64,000 nt of DNA from Scalesia atractyloides (GCA_947069175.1 CAMTDV010000002.1:6241054-6305053), one strand, 5' to 3'; numbered from the stretch's first letter, positions 1-10,654 are shown. Program-made: numbers and translations. The notes: generated from the sequence alone by a model not told the origin.

Positions 1-820
1 CACACACATTTTTCATTTTTGATTTAGGTGGAATATACTTTGTTTTTCCATCCTGTTTAGTTTGTTTGACCAACAGATTCTTAGACACATCAGATTTATT
101 TGGCAAAACAACTGAATTCAAGCAATCAGAAACTGAATCAAATCAAGTATTTAAACATCCATCGCTCTTAAAAACAGAGCCCACACAATTCAAATCATCA
201 TGAGAAATTGAAATATTGTTTGACTTTTTAGAAACTAAACGATTGTTTTTTTGAATTTTTATTTTTAAATCAAGCAAATCAACACCATCGTCCTCATCAT
301 CATCTACCCAATATTCAACAATCACTTTTTCTGCATGTGAAGTAACCGGGTTAGTAACGTTCATTCTCTCACAAACAATGTCAGTTGAATCCAGAGCAAT
401 GCTCTCAGTTTCAAGTGACACCGTTTGCTTAGCCGTTTCAAAATCAATAATATTCCATGGCTGAACAGAGGCTTCTGTTGTTGATTCTAATTCTATTTTC
501 ATCTGTTTTAATTCAACTTCTTCAGATGATTTATCACTACACTCGACAGGTTCAACTAATTCTGAAATTTCACAATTAGCTGTTCCCGAGGAGTCACATG
601 AAAAATCAAACGAACTAGTTGATTCAGTTTGTTTGCTAGACTCAAACTCTTTGATGAATTCAGCCAAACCATTCTTCGTAGCAAACTCAAAGATTGTTGA
701 TTAATTTTGAGACTCTTCCTTTTGATTTTGCAGTTCATATGGTTTTTGAGAAATTGTTGACTCAATATTATCAATATTATCTAATACTTGAAAATGTTTA
801 TCAACATTGGCATTTTTCTC
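1..820 (-). pseudogene. Cop-1 gag, distal segment
   Basis: Reading right to left, this continues the Cop-1 gag polypeptide after the S-D insertion. The translated piece is rich in Ser, Glu, Asp and Lys (for example the run VDDDEDDGVDLLDLKIK in the 143-667 reading). Such an acidic linker is what I expect between the zinc knuckle and protease in long plant copia gags, but I recognise no catalytic motif. One reading covers about 690-774 and a second covers 143-667, so there is a frameshift near 665, and a stop at about 143-145. It continues to the window edge with Lys-rich residues. No pol motif is seen. Identification rests on continuity with 2652-3392 and 16982-18414 rather than on its own domains. 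Confidence 0.6.
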
Positions 821-1192
821 TGATGTGTGCAAAATTATACACATTATTTATATCAATTATCCTCAGCTTAATACAATTTTAATAACAAATCCATTCGGTT
901 TGATACTTAATTATTCTTAACATGGATTTGTAGGTTTGAACGATGAATTGGTCTAAATGTACGAAAAATGATGACAAAACTAGCATAATTCAGAATTCAA
1001 AAATTAAAACGAAATTGGGAATGAAGCACCAGGTCCGACAAAGGAATGAAGCACAAGGTCCGATAAGGGAATGAAGTAACAAGGTCCGAAAAAGAAATGC
1101 TGAGCAAACAAAAGAAAAATGAAGAAGAAATGACTACGGGTCAAAAGTCAAGACAAGACAAGAAAATAAAAAGAATTAAAAATCCTGACAAA

Positions 1193-1567
1193 CCTTTTGG
1201 GTCGTAAACAATACTTACAGCCAGTAAAGATTGCTAGACAAAAGTCATTAATGAACTGACACAAGAATCATAGTAGGTCTGACACCTATGGAGCCTAGAC
1301 TAGACCTTTACGGATCATAAATAATACTTACGACCCATAAAGGTTTGTCGGTGGCAACAAAGTCTTCGTCGGCGCCAACAACTTCCGAAAATCCCGGAGT
1401 CAAGATCACGAAATCTGAAAAAGTAACCTTTACGGGGGCATAAATAACACTTACGACCCATAAAGGTTGTCGGTGGTAGACAAATCGCCATAAAATCTGG
1501 ATTAAAGTCAAGATCTCTGAAAAAGTAACCTTTATGGGTTGTAAAAAATACTTACGACCCGTAAAGG
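1193..1567 (+). promoter_or_regulatory. Four tandem imperfect palindromes upstream of the S-D TATA box
   Basis: Copies at 1193-1229, 1305-1343, 1427-1466 and 1529-1567. Each has a left arm like CCTTTACGGGTCGTAA, a short AT-rich centre and a right arm TTACGACCCRTAAAGG that is its near reverse complement. The last copy ends about 17 bp before the TATA box, a typical place for enhancer or transcription-factor elements in an LTR U3. Confidence 0.7.
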
Positions 1568-1583
1568 ACCCTAGATATTTGCC

Positions 1584-1592
1584 TATAAATAG
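1584..1592 (+). promoter_or_regulatory. TATA box of S-D LTR
   Basis: TATAAATAG directly after the palindrome array and followed by a C/T-rich stretch, matching a plant Pol II core promoter. Transcription would start about 30 bp downstream, giving U3 about 790 bp and R-U5 about 1030 bp. Confidence 0.65.
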
Positions 1593-2651
1593 CAGCCTTG
1601 GATTTCAGCAAAAGCACACCAAAAACTTTATTTCTTTTCTTAGTTTTTCCCCTTTTCACTTAATAAGTCATTAGGGATGTCTTAAGAGTTTTGAGGATGT
1701 TCTAACACTCCTCGGAAGTCCCGAACGACGTACGAGTCTTATGACTCAACTTTGTAAGTTTAGTTTCGTTATGTTTATTATGTTAATTAGTATGTTAGGC
1801 TAATTAAACATTAGTTTCAACGCTTAGGCTCTGTTTTGTACTTTTGATTCGAATTATTGTGAAATAATTATGTGATTTTATTGTTGAACGGTTTCGTTTG
1901 TATAATTTATCGAACTTTAAATCTAAGACTTTGTCAAAGGTTCAAATTAGTTTATTAATGAACTTGATCAATTTGTTAATATGCTAATCACGTTCTTCAT
2001 GATAAAATGTGTCTATAATTTTAATCTTGATACCTGAGGAACAATTAACGGTTTTGTGTTTGTCTAGGAATTCATCTTCGTTAAAGAAATTATACAATGT
2101 GTTTTAGTATTCCGAACAGCGTGAATATTAAATCATAAGTAATACTTTCATCACATGCAACTCGCACATTAAGATCTGAATGGCGTAAGCTCTCTAACCA
2201 ACGAACTGCTATTAATTGGGCATAGATGGAGGGAAAGTCCGAACAACGTGACGTTTAGTATTGATACAAACCTTTTAATGAAAAGAATCATTGCACCATA
2301 ATTATTAATAATCATAAATCGAATCAAAATAAGAAACATCCTATGTGTTGAAACTATTTTACTAGATCTAATTTTCTTACATTTATTGCTTTATTTCTTA
2401 TCAGTCGTCAATTATTTATATTATTCACTTATATTACCATTAGTTAGTTTATGCTTATATAACTTTTAGTTAATTAATCAAACCCCACCTGTTATGAATA
2501 CTCGTTCTTAATCGTCCTTGGCTATAAAACTGTTAATCCGCATTCCCTGTAGACACATACCTTACGTCCACCCATACTATCCATATTAGTGTGTAACGTA
2601 GTAAGTTCACAATTATAAATTTACTTGCTGGATTCGACACCCATCATTCTC

Positions 2652-3392
2652 AAAACTTAGAGTGTCAGTTTGTTTTGAAGCATCAGAAGGTTTTATGAAT
2701 GCTTTATTTAAGGCATGTTTTTATAACTTAATTTCAGTTTTATCGGGCGTTGTGAATTTTAGTTTCTTTGGCTTGACTGGTTCAACCTTCACATCACTCG
2801 GCCACCCATATTCCATGTCAGGCATGTTGGCTATCTCCTTCTCAGCCATAGGAATAGAAGTGTAATTGTGATTGTATGGTGAAGGAATGCATGTTGGTTT
2901 ATCATTTTCTCAACCTTTTCACTTGACACATCAAACTTTTTAAAATTAAATTTTGTATTTTCAAAAGTTGATTTTAGATTATGAAGTTCAACAGTTAACT
3001 TTTATGACAATTCTTTAAAGTGAAGATGCCTACTTTTTCTTGGCTCAGATCATTTGCAACTGATGGATATCATGCTTTTGCGCCTCCACCATATCCTTAT
3101 ATCTATTGATTTTCTTTTTAATCTGATATAAATCAGATTTGGATAATTGCAGTTGCATAATGAGTGAGTCAGCCTACTCTTTGTAACCACTAACTTTATC
3201 CACAAGCATCAGTACAACAAATATTATCTACATATACCTCAGTAGCAGAAGGAGTAAAGTCGTTCATCTGAGCCATGAGAGCGTGAAACACATTATCTTC
3301 ATGATTCGCAGGTCAGCCATCTGATTTGACCAATCAAATCCTCCCCCTTCCTGATCCACCAAAGCATTGCTTGGGTTTGCAATTGAAGTTGA
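2652..3392 (-). pseudogene. Cop-1 gag, middle segment
   Basis: Between S-D and Gy-A1 the minus strand encodes a continuation of the copia gag. Readable stretches, by frame: a piece with MAQMNDFTPSATEVYVDN near 3285-3230, a Lys/Asp/Gln-rich stretch (about 3160-3000) likely to be helical or coiled coil, and MPDMEYGWPSDVKVEPVKP near 2830-2780. Several indels break the frame (for example near 3310 and 2900). It carries no enzymatic motif and looks like the spacer following the zinc knuckle in large plant copia gags. Its right end is cut by Gy-A1 at the GTTGA duplication (3388-3392), its left end by S-D. Confidence 0.6.
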
Positions 3393-3577
3393 TGTAACAT
3401 TTGTCAAAAACGGGTTTTCCAAACCCGCTTCGTTTGTAATCGAATATCAAGTTATAAATTTTTCGTTGCGTATTTATGTTTATTTTAATTTTAAACGATG
3501 CATAATTAATAAACAAATTAGAATTTAAAATTATAATTAATGAAAAGTGAAAAGAAAATAAAAAAAAAGAAAACCGG

Positions 3578-3652
3578 ATGCCGGGATTCGAACCCGGGTC
3601 AGCCGGGTGAGTCTAATGACTTAACACGCACACATATAACCACTCCGCCACT
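3578..3652 (-). other. Antisense tRNA-like sequence in LTR U3
   Basis: On the minus strand, box A-like TGGCGGAGTGG (about 3650-3640) is followed by a perfect box B GGTTCGAATCC (about 3595-3584) inside a CCGGG/CCCGG stem. The layout is tRNA-Leu/Ser-like, but no complete cloverleaf is evident. The same position carries an equivalent sequence in every Gy-A and Gy-B type LTR here (14515-14584, 10321-10394, 26061-26134, 34211-34284; plus strand at 53429-53503 and 60293-60368). Confidence 0.7.
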
Positions 3653-4461
3653 TGATGTTTTCTGTGAGTTCTAGGAAACAATTAAAAGATAACTTCACTC
3701 AGGAATCAACCGGTTTACGCCAACTAAAACCGTAACCGGCTTCCAAATGTCCAAAACGTTTGAGTGATCGCGGTTTTCTGATAATAACCGATACACCGAC
3801 ATTTTTAATCAATTCAGTCTTGAATGGACTTGAATTCATGTGATGTTCGGTTTTTATAACCGAAAACATTCACTTCTGGAATTACTTCAACAAAAGCTTC
3901 ATCTCGCGACTCAATTACATTCCCAGAACTTCTATTCTCACGTTTATTCTAGTTTCTGATCGTCGGAATTGCTTTTTGAACTCGCCGGACTTTCGCCGGA
4001 AAACCGTGTCTTCCATCAAATCAGTAAGTTTCTCAATTCTTTCATCGTCTATCAGTTGTTAAGCTTTTGCTAACTCAAACCCTTCAATCAGAATCAGTTC
4101 CAGGCGACGATATCGGATAATCATCATTCGCCGGAAATTCTCTGAGAATTTCTAGAACTCGCTGTGAATCGGTATAAACCTTTAAACATTCTGATAACTC
4201 TTGTTCAGTACTTCAATTCCGCATCTAGCTAATCAAAATTGTTAATTGGTCCCCTCAGACAAAGTCCATAAAAACAGAGCCGACGACTTCGCCGGAATTC
4301 TGAGATAGATCGTTTCTCCGGTATGTTTACTTCCAAAATCTTCTCTGCCATTTCATTTTAATCATTTGAATGTTTGTCAATCGAATTAAACAAGAAACAG
4401 TAGGGTAATCGTTGTCTGTGATATTGTAACGAAGAAGATGAAGTTAGTTTGCTTATTATCT

Positions 4462-4532
4462 CGGGTTAGACACACAGTCCAGCGGTGGACTGTGTGCGCA
4501 CATATATCACACGCCGCGAGTTCGATCCTTGG
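4462..4532 (+). other. tRNA-like array unit 1 (hairpin type), Gy-A1 5' LTR
   Basis: Prefix GGTTAGACA, then a perfect 11-bp hairpin at 4471-4496 (arm CACACAGTCCA, loop GCGG) in the D-arm position, then a box B-like AGTTCGATCC near 4519. Degenerate in the anticodon region. First of three units spaced about 170 bp. Confidence 0.7.
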
Positions 4533-4630
4533 CACAATCGTATGCTCTGTAATAAAAATGTTTTCTTTTTCTAACTGAACCGGATTAACTCACTGAAGTT
4601 GTTAAGTATAATAAAAATCGGTATATTAAC

Positions 4631-4706
4631 CAGGTTAGACACACAGTCCAGCGGTGGACTGTGTGCAACACTAACCCACAGGTCCCTGGTTCGAGACCTG
4701 TTGCAC
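4631..4706 (+). other. tRNA-like array unit 2, resembling initiator tRNA-Met
   Basis: Same hairpin at 4640-4665, followed by AACCCACAGGTCCC and a box B GGTTCGAGACC (4688-4698). From memory, plant initiator tRNA-Met has CAGCGG in the D-loop and AACCCACAGGTCCC leading into its T-arm with nearly the same spacing. The T-arm sits in an ACAGGT/ACCTGT stem. No complete acceptor stem is seen, so it is not called a functional tRNA. Confidence 0.65.
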
Positions 4707-4800
4707 ACTCCGGTTCGATGATTAAAACCCTTTTTGGAAAATAAAAGAATTTTGAATAAACTAAAACAGTATATAAATATAATTAAAAACAGAATTATTT

Positions 4801-4878
4801 CGGGTTAGACACGTAGCTCAGTTGGTAGAGCTGCGGGCACGCGTACGGAGGTCTCGGGTTCGAGCCTTACCCGGCGCA
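4801..4878 (+). other. tRNA-like array unit 3 (Lys-like)
   Basis: Perfect box A TAGCTCAGTTGG (4814-4825) within an 18-base D-arm identical to that of plant tRNA-Lys as I recall it, 31 bases later a box B-like GGTTCGAGCCT (4857-4867), and a partial acceptor pairing (CGGGTTA with TTACCCG). The anticodon arm is not canonical and there are extra bases between acceptor and D-arm. Confidence 0.7.
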
Positions 4879-6025
4879 CACTTACACTTTAGCGAACCGG
4901 TCAAACAGTCAACAGTCCCGGTCAGCGGTCAATGGTCAACGCAAAAGTCAACATTTTTTTTATATTTTTATTTATTTATTTAATTTAAAAATCAATTAAA
5001 AATACTTAAAAATAATGTTTTTAAAGATATAAAATAGCCTTAAACTCACAAAAATATATCTAAAAATCCTATTAAAATTATTAATAAAATCCATTCCTTT
5101 ACCATACTTTCCGTTATTATTTAGGTTAGTTAATTCTCGTCGATCAATCCTCCAAACAAGTGCGCATTTCATCATCTTCAACCGAACGCACCCAATATGA
5201 GTGAATCTCTACAAATTCCCCGTTTTAATCACGTTTTTGGGGTGTATCATGTGTCTTACCATTTATTATATTTAAATCATTGTGCATCCATCCTATCCAT
5301 GAACAAATGTGTATTCAACATGTATCAACTGTTTGTGTGGTTATTGTTTAGATTAAATTATCATTTTCAGTACATACATTATCATAGGCCGCCGCTCCCC
5401 ATTACATTATGAGCGTTGAGCTGTTCCCCATTACATTATGAGCGTGAACCAGGCATTGCCAACATACGATCGGCTCCGTTTGATTGAGCCTTGATCGCAC
5501 AGACATTTATCATAGGCCGCCGTTTCCCATTACATTATGAGCGTGAACGTGACGTTGCCAATATATACAGTTTCATTCATGTTATATATTCATGCAAGTT
5601 GGTTTGTTATCATATGTTATTGTTTGTTGTTGTTATTGTTATTGTATGATTTAATTACGTTTGCTTACATATGATTGTTGCACAATTTTTCATGATAAAG
5701 ATAACACGAAATCAATAATAAATGTTTTTCTAACAAGGTTCACTCGCCAACTTATGTTGACCCCAAAACCCCCATTTTTACACATGATACAGGTGATCCA
5801 GCTGCAGCAAGAAACACATAGGATGGCTTAGAAGAACAAACTGGTTTAGACTTTGGATTGTTTAGTTGATTATCTTTCTTTGTATTTGTATGAACATGTT
5901 TGGAATATTGAGGATGTAATTTTGACTTTAATAAATATGAAACATATTAGTAAATATCATGAGCTTTGGTGATAACCCAATTATGCCCCGACTCTTATTC
6001 CGCTGCGGGTCGGGGTGTGACAGAT

Positions 6026-6038
6026 TGGTATCAGAGCC
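6026..6038 (+). other. Primer binding site, tRNA-Met type
   Basis: TGGTATCAGAGCC starts three bases after the LTR end. It is complementary to the 3' end of plant initiator tRNA-Met, the usual primer of Tekay-type and many copia elements. Confidence 0.9.
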
Positions 6039-6184
6039 ATGACTATAGGGATATAGGATATGTTATTAGACCCTTAGAGCCTATACTATAGTTGATTAGA
6101 ATTTTAAAATTTTTGTGTGTTACATGCAAAATTCATGATGTTTATATGTTTTATGTTTAATGTTACATTCAATGTTATGCAAGC

Positions 6185-6520
6185 ATGTTCATAAGTACAT
6201 ATTATTATATAATGCCTATCATGAATCATATTCTCATAACATATCATATCAATGAGAGCACACACCACATCATTTCCATGATTGTTTTTGCAATGATTTT
6301 TGTATTTTCAAATCACATCAAAGTGAGTTCTCATGACGGGCATGTAGTAACTGGAAGGGTACAAGTACCGGTAGTCGGAACGTCCTGTCTAGGCTGGCAT
6401 TCGTATAAATCCAAAATAAAGGACCAGTTTGCCTACCTGGGGACTATCGATGAGAGTACGAAGTACCTATTAGGCCAAAGCATGCTATACCAAACGTCGT
6501 GTGAGCTAACCCCACTTTGA
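6185..6520 (+). other. Conserved leader with upstream ORF, Gy-A1
   Basis: The untranslated leader contains a 111-codon frame whose last ~63 codons match a frame in the Gy-B leader (57787-57428) almost base for base, including GACGGGCATGTAGTAACTGG and the palindrome TACCGGTA. The Gy-A2 leader has the same block (28816-29003) but with an extra T near 28881 that breaks the frame. The nucleotide conservation suggests an RNA function such as packaging or translation control; a protein function is doubtful. Confidence 0.55.
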
Positions 6521-6834
6521 GTTGTCATTGTGTCTACACCTGGACACATTCCGACCATACATCTCGTAAACATATTTCATGGTTTTCATTCGGGTGATGC
6601 GAGTGCTAAACCGCCAATACTAATGTGAATCCTATCAAGCCAATAGTCATGGGGGCCCACATGACTATACAGGTGAAGGTATGGGGGACATTTGAGGCCC
6701 AACATGAGCAAACCCAAGACATCCTATGGATGTAGTTGCATTATTGATATTTATGTTATTTTTATTTTCTTTAAGACACATGACACCTAAAAAGACTTCA
6801 TAAACTCACAATCTTCTTATGTATGTTCCTGTAG

Positions 6835-8200
6835 ATGTCGGCTAGGCAACAACGAGGGGGTAGAAGATCAGGAAGGTCACACGAACGCTTGGCCACTCAA
6901 ATCGCAAAACAAATGGCCGTGGTGCTTCCTGACATTGTGGTTCAAGTACAACAAGCTCTCGCCACAAATCCCACCAATCCTCCCCAGCAAGAAGACCAGA
7001 ACATCGGCAACCCTCCTACCAAAAAGTGCTCATATAAACATTTCAAGTCTTGCGATCCTCCGAGATTTGAAGGGACTGAAGGTGTCACTGCTCTTCTCCA
7101 CTGGTTTGAGGAAATGGAAAACACCTTCCTCAACTGCGATTGTCCCGAGGATCGCAAGGTACGATACGCAACCGGTAGACTATTTGGGGTAGCTTTTACC
7201 TGGTGGAATACTGAAAAGGGTAAGAGGGGAATCGAAGATGCAATGGCCTTAATGTGGGCGGAGTTAAGGGAAATCATGACGAGACGATTCTGTCCTAGAA
7301 GTGAGATTAAAAAGTTAGAGGATGAATTTCATTCGTTGAAGCAAAAGGAGGGGGATCATACTTCCTACAACAAGAGGTTTTTAGAGTTGAACTAGATGGT
7401 CCCTAACTTGTTCACCCCAGTTTACCGCTTAGTCGAACATTATATTCGAGGTCTTCCCTTGAAAATTCAAGATTCAGTTCTCAGCACTTCGCCAGCAACA
7501 CTTGAAGCTGCTATGGAACTAGCTACTGAACTGACCGAGAATCGAATTCGCAACGGTAAATTTAAAGAGGAGAAAAAGAAAGCCCCCGTTGAGGGCCAAA
7601 CTTCAAACCATTCCACCTCCTCCTCTAAGTTTGCTATCAAGAGGAAACCTAACACCAAAAACTTCGCTGTCACACAAACAAATTTCCCTATCCCTGCTGC
7701 ACCCATTACCCAAGTTGCCCCCTCACCTGCACCATATAAAAGGCCATACTCTGGCCCATTACCAAAATGCAACCGTTGCCAATACCATCACTTTCCTGAT
7801 CACACCCTGCCAACATTGCACCGGCTGTGGTCGCGCAGGTCACACTGTTCAAACCTGTCGTATACCTCAGCGAACAAACCGCCACCAGCCCTCAACTCAA
7901 ACCCACCATCAAATAATGGGTCAAGCCCAACAACCTCTACTACTACCAACTACCCAACACTTAGCCCAATCATACTACCGACCCAACTATCCCATGGTGC
8001 AACCTATGCGGGCTTGCTACAATTGTGGAGACCCCAGCCACTTTAGAAACACTTGTCCACGTTTGGTGAACATTATACATGCTCAAGCCCAAGCAAATCC
8101 GGTGAATCAGGCTAACCAAGCTCCTCCACCTGCAAGAGGAAGAGCTTTCAACATCAACGCTAATCAGGCTAGAGCTGACAGCAATGTGGTTAACGGTACG
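6835..8200 (+). pseudogene. gag: Gy-A1 gag
   Basis: Gag is the capsid/nucleocapsid precursor that packages element RNA into virus-like particles in the cytoplasm. ATG at 6835 (context GTAGATGTCGG). The capsid core of the Retrotrans_gag type is seen around residues 75-190 (HWFEEMENTFLNCDCPEDRK, FTWWNTEKGKRG). Downstream are a basic linker, a Cys/His cluster near 7770-7855 (CNRCQYHH, CTGCGRAGHT) and a CCHC zinc knuckle CYNCGDPSHFRNTC near 8015-8055. Lesions: a CAG to TAG stop at 7393-7395 relative to Gy-A2, and a one-base frameshift near 7800 inside the first Cys/His cluster. The reading then continues into protease without a stop, so gag and pol were probably one polyprotein. Confidence 0.85.
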
Positions 8201-10132
8201 TTTCTTATCAATGGTAGTTATGCATCCATGTTGTTTGATACTGGCGCGGATAAAAGTTTTGTGTCCTTAGAGTTTGAACCCATCCTAAACCAAATTCGTG
8301 ATAAGCTCATGGAATCCATAACAGTAGAAGTTGCTGACGGAAAACCGGTCTCATTAAACTCTATTATACGCAATTGTACTCTCACCTTAAACGACCACGA
8401 TTTTCCAGTTGACCTCATTCCTATGAAGTTGGGAAGCTTTGACATTATAATTGGTATGGACTGGCTCAGCGAACATCGGGCTGAAGTTTTATGCCGCGAA
8501 AAGTTTATACGCATTCCTCTTACAAACGGTCAGACTCTACGAATCTTTGGAGAAACCCCATCGAAAGGGCTCAGATTAATGTCCTGTCTTCAAGCTCGAA
8601 AATATCTCCGCAAGAATTATGTCGCATTTTTAACCCATGTCGTCAAAAAGGGAACCAAGGAGAAGAAACTTGAAGACATCCCGGTAGTAAAAGATTTTCC
8701 GCAAGTTTTTCCTGACGACATCTCAGGACTTCCTCCCGTGAGAGAAGTCGAATTTCGCATCGATCTTATACCTGGTGCTACACCAGTTGCAAAGTCTCCT
8801 TATAAGTTAGCCCCATTCGAAATGCAAGAGCTAGCCAGTCAATTGCAAGAGTTGACTGACAAAGGATTCATACGTCCTAGCTTCTCGCCTTGGGGTGCAC
8901 CTGTCCTTTTTGTGAAGAAGAAAGATGGAACGTTTCGCATGTGCATCGACTACAGAGAACTCAACAAGTTAACGGTCAAGAACCGCTATCCATTACCTCG
9001 CATTGATGATCTTCTTGACCAACTTCAAGGCGCCAGCTGTTTTTCAAAAATCGACCTTCGTTCTGGTTATCTTCAACTCAGAGTACATGAAGAAGACGTC
9101 CCAAAGACCGCCTTCCGAACTCGTTATGGTCATTATGAATTCATGGTCATGCCATTTGGTTTAACCAACGCTCCAGCTGTCTTCATGGATCTAATGAACA
9201 GAGTCTTCAAACCCTATCTCGATCGTTTTGTTATAGTCTTCATCGACGACATCCTCATTTACTCAAAGTCTAAGTCTGATCATGAACGGCACCTTCGACT
9301 CATCCTTACACTCTTAGAGAATGAAAAGCTTTACGCCAAATTCTCCAAATGCGAATTCTGGTTAAAAGAGGTACAATTCCTTGGACATGTAGTCAATGAC
9401 AAGGGAATACATGTCGACCCATCAAAGATCAAATCGGTACAAGAATGGCAAGCGCCACGTACACCAACTGAAGTAAGATCATTCCTTGGTTTGGCTGGTT
9501 ATTATCGCCGTTTCATTTCAAATTTCTCTCGCATTGCTGTACTACTCACGGCTTTAACTCATAAAGGAAAACCCTTCATTTGGGGACCCAAACAAGAAGA
9601 AGCCTTCCAGACCCTTAAACAAAAACTCTGTGATGCACCTATCCTCACTCTTCCTGAAGGTTGTGATGACTTCATGGTTTATTGCGACGCGTCAGGGCAA
9701 GGACTAGGCTATGTTATAATGCAAAGAGGAAAGGTGATAGCTTATGCTTCTAGACAACTCAAAACTCATGAGAAGAACTACACCACCCATGACCTAGAAC
9801 TTGGAGCCGTTGTGTTCGCTCTTAAGATATGGAGACATTATCTCTACGGCACTAAGTGTGAAATATACACTGACCACAAGAGCTTCAACATATCTTTAAC
9901 CAAAAGGAGTTAAACATGAGGCAACGAAGATGGGTCGAACTTCTAAATGACTACGACTGTGAAATTCGGTATCACCCTGGCAAGGCAAATGTGGTGGCTG
10001 ATGCACTCAGTCGAAAGGGTTATGCGAACTCCATTCGTCTTCTATGTTCGCAAATCATAACCGACATCAAAGATCACATTCGAGAAGCCCAACATGTTTC
10101 AGTAACGGAAGACGATGTATGAAAGGAGCTGT
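8200..10132 (+). pseudogene. pol: Gy-A1 pol, protease-reverse transcriptase-RNase H
   Basis: Copies element RNA into DNA. An aspartic protease is marked by LFDTGADKSF (about 8230-8260). The reverse transcriptase has the palm motifs KKKDGTFRMCIDYRELNK, SKIDLRSGY and the catalytic FIDDILIYS (near 9240). RNase H has YCDASGQGLG (near 9678), the ELGAVVFALKIWRHYLYG block and TDHKS (near 9880). A one-base loss near 9885 breaks the RNase H frame, which resumes at 9916. An in-frame TGA at 10120-10122 ends it. Solo LTR S-B begins at 10133. Relative to Gy-A2 the RT domain is complete, but the enzyme cannot be made as one chain. Confidence 0.9.
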
Positions 10133-10320
10133 TGTAACATCCATCAAAAAGGATTTACCAAACCCGCTCCGTTTATCAACCGAACAGTCAGTCAAAATTT
10201 TCGTTGCGAATTAAATGCCCAAAATATTTTTAAACGATCCGTAATCAATTATTATACGGGAATATATATTTAGTTTTTGAAAAACTGTCAAAAATCACAA
10301 AATAAAAATATATTACCTCT

Positions 10321-10394
10321 GCCGGGTTTCGAACCCGGGTCTGTACCGAGTCAGTTCAGCAAACTTAACTCACACACACAAACCACTGCGCCAC
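10321..10394 (-). other. Antisense tRNA-like sequence in S-B
   Basis: Minus strand reads box A TGGCGCAGTGG then box B GGTTCGAAACC within a GCCGGG/CCCGGGT stem region. Met-like rather than the Leu/Ser-like form in Gy-A LTRs. It lies upstream of the TATA-like box at 10655. Confidence 0.7.
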
Positions 10395-10654
10395 TTGTTC
10401 TGTTTGGTAACTAATGAAATCATTTAATTGATATAATGACTTTACGAATTCAAAACCGGCGCCCAAACAGTTCAGTCGTCGGAATCCCGGTAAACTCGCG
10501 AGTCTTAACTACAATTTACGTTATAACGTAAAACATTAACCAGACATCGGTTATAACCGATGTTTGAAGTCCGCGACACCTTTCTATAACCGCCGGAAAA
10601 TTTAAATAAACGAACACAGTCGGAATTCAGACCAAGTGCATTGACGATTTGCCT

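Larger units (their letters stand above)
821..2646 (+). mobile_element. Solo LTR S-D inserted in Cop-1 gag (Tat/Athila-like)
   Basis: The segment starts TGATGTGTGC, ends CACCCATCA and is flanked by a perfect 5-bp duplication TTCTC at 816-820 and 2647-2651. Removing it restores an uninterrupted gag reading on the minus strand. It is 1826 bp long, has a TATA box at 1584 and no coding capacity, which fits a solo LTR left by LTR-LTR recombination. The terminal text ending in GATTCGACACCCATCA resembles LTR ends of the Tat/Athila gypsy lineages as I remember them. Lineage is uncertain; the solo LTR call itself is firm. Confidence 0.85.
3393..6022 (+). repeat. 5' LTR of Gy-A1
   Basis: 2630 bp, starts TGTAACATTTGTC and ends GGGGTGTGACA. 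It is a near copy of 14333-16976. It lacks a 22-base stretch present in the 3' LTR near 15390 and has GATGCCG near 3578 that the 3' copy lacks. Internally it holds an antisense tRNA-like sequence, a three-unit tRNA-like array, and short repeats containing ATTATGAGCGTGA (5400-5545). The 3' end folds on itself (CCCCGAC with GTCGGGG) just before the primer site. Confidence 0.92.

Noticed and set aside
694..882. 62-codon plus ORF at the left end
   Set aside because: It crosses the S-D insertion boundary at 820/821 and is antisense to the Cop-1 gag.
4801..4878. Functional tRNA-Lys gene
   Set aside because: D-arm and box B are good, but extra bases separate acceptor and D-arm, the anticodon arm does not form and the T-stem pairs poorly. 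Called tRNA-like only.
5197..5412. 71-codon ORF, also at 16151-16366, and 75-codon ORF at 27685 and 35836
   Set aside because: They recur because they lie in LTRs; no domain is seen and they overlap non-coding LTR repeats.
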